Shown here: piece by piece, positions 6,202-7,945 of the stretch
Layout: every line of letters starts with the position of its first letter
Position numbering within the stretch: position 1 is the first letter of the stretch
Assembly: GCA_023391425.1 (NCBI GenBank)
Contig: JAEWAX010000065.1
Location: forward strand, 1 to 7,945
Direction of reading: 5' to 3'
Length of the DNA: 7,945 nucleotides
Source of the DNA: Bacillota bacterium
GTDB lineage: Bacteria > Bacillota > Clostridia > Acetivibrionales > DSM-1351
Notes under the pieces: generated by a model
Database searches by the model: none
Told to the model about the DNA's origin: nothing
The model's input: only the letters and a program-made list of their open reading frames with translations
Position numbers and translations under genes: made by a program

Positions 6202-7443
6202 TTGAAAGAATATTTTGAGTTAATAAGTGACTTTGGAAGTTCACTATATTTCACAGCTATTGCGCTTATTACGATTTTTGCAGGATATTATTTTATAATA
6301 TCCATTTTCGGGTGGAAAAAAAGGACTGACAAATACGAGTATAAAGGTTCTTTGAATAGCTATGCAGTAATAATTTCAGCACATAATGAGGAAACAGTTA
6401 TTAAAAACACCATAAATAGTATTAAGGAAATAGATTACCCTTTAAATAAATATGAAATATTCGTTATTGCGGACAACTGCTCAGACAGAACTGCACAATT
6501 AGCAAGAGAGTGTGGCGCATCAGTATATGAAAGGACTAATTTGCAAGAGACTGGTAAAGGGCAGGCATTAAAATGGATGTTTAATATCCTATTTCGGTTA
6601 GATAAGAAATATGATTCTGTTGTGATACTGGATGCAGATAATCTTGTAGCGAAGGACTTCCTTAAACAAATCGATAAAAAGATGTCTCAGGGCTTTGAAG
6701 TCGTTCAAGGTTATAGGGATATGAAGAACCCTTGGGAATCATGGGTTACGCTGTCATACGCCATTACTTATTGGCTTGCAAACCGTTTGAGCCAACTGCC
6801 ACGACAATATCTAGGTATGAATTGTACTTTGACTGGAAGCGGATATGCTGTTCGTATTGACACTCTGAAAAAAATAGGCTGGGAAATAGAAACCTTAACA
6901 GAGGATGTTGAATTCTATTTTCAGCTGTGTTTGCAAGATGTAAAAATAGGCTGGGCACATGAAGCTATTATTTATGACGAACAGCCAACAACTCTTTTAC
7001 AGTCCTGGAAACAACGCACAAGGTGGATGCAAGGCCATTTCTGCTGTGTGTTCATATATGGGAAACAAATATTGCAAAAATTACTTCAGGAAAAGAGTAT
7101 TCAGGCTTTTGACAGTTTAGTAATGTTGCTGTATCCCTTCTTCTGCGTTATAGGAGCTATGCTGATGGCTATTCAAGGAGTTTTAACAATTGCACAGATT
7201 GGTGACGATAGCATCCGTACTATAGTGATACTGGTTCTAATATCTGTGTTATCATTTTTAGTACAAAACATATATTCTCTCTCAGTTTTAGCTGATGAGA
7301 AAAAAGCAAATAGAAAAGTAATCTTAGGACTTATTATTTTGCCGTTATTTAATTTCACATGGATACCAATAATGATACAAGGCTACTTCTCCAGGAAGAA
7401 CAAAAAGTGGGCACATATAGCTCATTCTGGATCGATAACTTAA
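6202..7443 (+). CDS. Membrane family 2 glycosyltransferase, processive type
   Basis: This membrane-embedded GT2 enzyme is 413 residues from the TTG at 6202 (431 if the GTG at 6148 is used). TM1 is about 16-36. The GT-A domain starts with YAVIISAHNEE (54-64), followed by VIADNCSDRT with Asp91 (nucleotide-sugar binding), DAD (144-146) binding metal and sugar nucleotide, and TED (233-235) as the general base region. QRTRW (271-275) is the Q-x-x-RW motif of processive synthases such as cellulose, hyaluronan or poly-N-acetylglucosamine synthases. Three or four TM segments follow (about 304-333, 340-361, 372-394). The motifs suggest repeated sugar addition, but the donor and product cannot be read from sequence; a lipid-linked or surface polysaccharide is likely. 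It starts about 50 bases after the PAP2 stop and is followed 63 bases later by uppP, so it is probably in one operon with undecaprenyl carrier recycling enzymes. Confidence 0.88.
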   Translation: MKEYFELISDFGSSLYFTAIALITIFAGYYFIISIFGWKKRTDKYEYKGSLNSYAVIISAHNEETVIKNTINSIKEIDYPLNKYEIFVIADNCSDRTAQLARECGASVYERTNLQETGKGQALKWMFNILFRLDKKYDSVVILDADNLVAKDFLKQIDKKMSQGFEVVQGYRDMKNPWESWVTLSYAITYWLANRLSQLPRQYLGMNCTLTGSGYAVRIDTLKKIGWEIETLTEDVEFYFQLCLQDVKIGWAHEAIIYDEQPTTLLQSWKQRTRWMQGHFCCVFIYGKQILQKLLQEKSIQAFDSLVMLLYPFFCVIGAMLMAIQGVLTIAQIGDDSIRTIVILVLISVLSFLVQNIYSLSVLADEKKANRKVILGLIILPLFNFTWIPIMIQGYFSRKNKKWAHIAHSGSIT

Positions 7444-7506
7444 TGGACTAGCCATGGCGTTTAGAATTGCATTAACTAGCATACAATAACTCGAGGAGAG
7501 AAACAA

Positions 7507-7945
7507 ATGACTATATTTCAAGCGATAATCTATGGAATTGTTCAGGGAATAGGAGAATTCTTACCTATATCCAGTACAGCACACTTAATTCTGGTCCCTT
7601 GGTTCTTTGGTTGGAACGAACCTGGTAATGTTTTTGATGTTGCATTACACTTAGGAACAGCTGCAGCTGTTATTTTATTCTTTTTCAAAGACTGGATAAA
7701 TCTAATAGGTGCAGGTATCACAAAGCCAAAATCAACAGAAGGTAAGCTATTTTGGTTTATTGTAATTGCCACTATACCAGGTGGAATCGCAGGGATTCTT
7801 CTTGACAAATATATGGGGTCTTTTACGAATCCGGCACTTATAGCAGTTTGTCTTATTGTAATGGGAGTTATTCTTTACTTTGCAGATAAATTTGGCAGAA
7901 ATGAAATAGATATAAAAAATATAGAACTTAAGAGAAGCTTAATTG
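7507..7945 (+). CDS. uppP: Undecaprenyl-diphosphatase (UppP/BacA family), 5' part
   Basis: These are the first 146 codons of a membrane undecaprenyl-diphosphatase, cut by the window end (family length is usually about 270 residues). The enzyme recycles the undecaprenyl diphosphate carrier released by wall and surface-polymer synthesis and can give bacitracin resistance. The N-terminal signature is clear: QGIGEFLPISSTAHL (13-27), with Glu17, Ser23 and His26 in the positions of the catalytic motif. The first Glu of the E. coli E-X3-E motif is Gln13 here, a variant I believe is common among Firmicute homologues. FDVALHLGT (44-52) and the hydrophobic run at about 113-125 also fit. The second signature (PG-SRSG) would lie beyond the window. 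The ATG at 7507 has GAGGAG (7493-7498) 8 bases upstream. It follows the glycosyltransferase after 63 bases with no clear terminator. Confidence 0.93.
   Translation, partial: MTIFQAIIYGIVQGIGEFLPISSTAHLILVPWFFGWNEPGNVFDVALHLGTAAAVILFFFKDWINLIGAGITKPKSTEGKLFWFIVIATIPGGIAGILLDKYMGSFTNPALIAVCLIVMGVILYFADKFGRNEIDIKNIELKRSLI

Noticed and set aside
7444..7506. Separate promoter for uppP: TTTAGA (7460-7465) and TACAAT (7482-7487) with 16-base spacing.
   Set aside because: The -35 match is poor and the gap is short enough for read-through from the glycosyltransferase gene.
1..7945. CRISPR arrays, tRNA or rRNA genes, insertion sequences, phage or toxin-antitoxin genes.
   Set aside because: Read on both strands, no spaced repeat array, cloverleaf, transposase motif or small paired genes were found. 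The only repeat-like structures are those listed.

Overview
The window is AT-rich DNA that looks like a low-GC anaerobic Firmicute of the Clostridia. The basis is a ferredoxin-dependent 2-oxoacid oxidoreductase subunit, strong purine-rich ribosome binding sites, frequent ATA/AGA codons, and Gram-positive-style envelope genes. I cannot name a genus from the sequence alone.

Left block, + strand (1-3399): the 3' end of a pyruvate/2-oxoacid:ferredoxin oxidoreductase beta subunit (porB-like) runs, with only 18 bases between, into a complete methionine-type ABC importer. The importer order is lipoprotein metQ, ATPase metN (with a C-terminal NIL domain), permease metI. No promoter, SAM riboswitch or terminator is visible between porB and metQ, so the importer is probably co-transcribed with the oxidoreductase. 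A 139-base gap between metN and metI holds two hairpins in DNA that is richer in G+C than its surroundings; it looks like an inserted palindromic element or a structured operon-internal RNA.

Middle block, - strand (3433-5353): an OmpR/PhoB-type response regulator followed by a membrane histidine kinase. The two genes overlap by 8 bases. The kinase's outside domain carries a His/Asp-rich stretch.

Right block, + strand (5603-7945): a PAP2-family phosphatase, a membrane GT2 glycosyltransferase with processive-type motifs, and the start of uppP (undecaprenyl-diphosphatase, cut by the window end). This is a lipid-carrier and surface-glycan set, with two unrelated undecaprenyl-diphosphatase candidates on either side of a glycosyltransferase.

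The 249-base divergent region between regulator and phosphatase holds four TTAA cores spaced 11, 10 and 11 bases. This is the pattern expected of a tandem PhoB/PhoP-type operator, just upstream of a -10-like TATAAA. The likely reading is that the two-component system controls the envelope genes and perhaps itself.

Most genes here belong to well-known families. The parts worth a second look are the metN-metI element, the phased TTAA array, the por-met linkage and the His-rich sensor loop.
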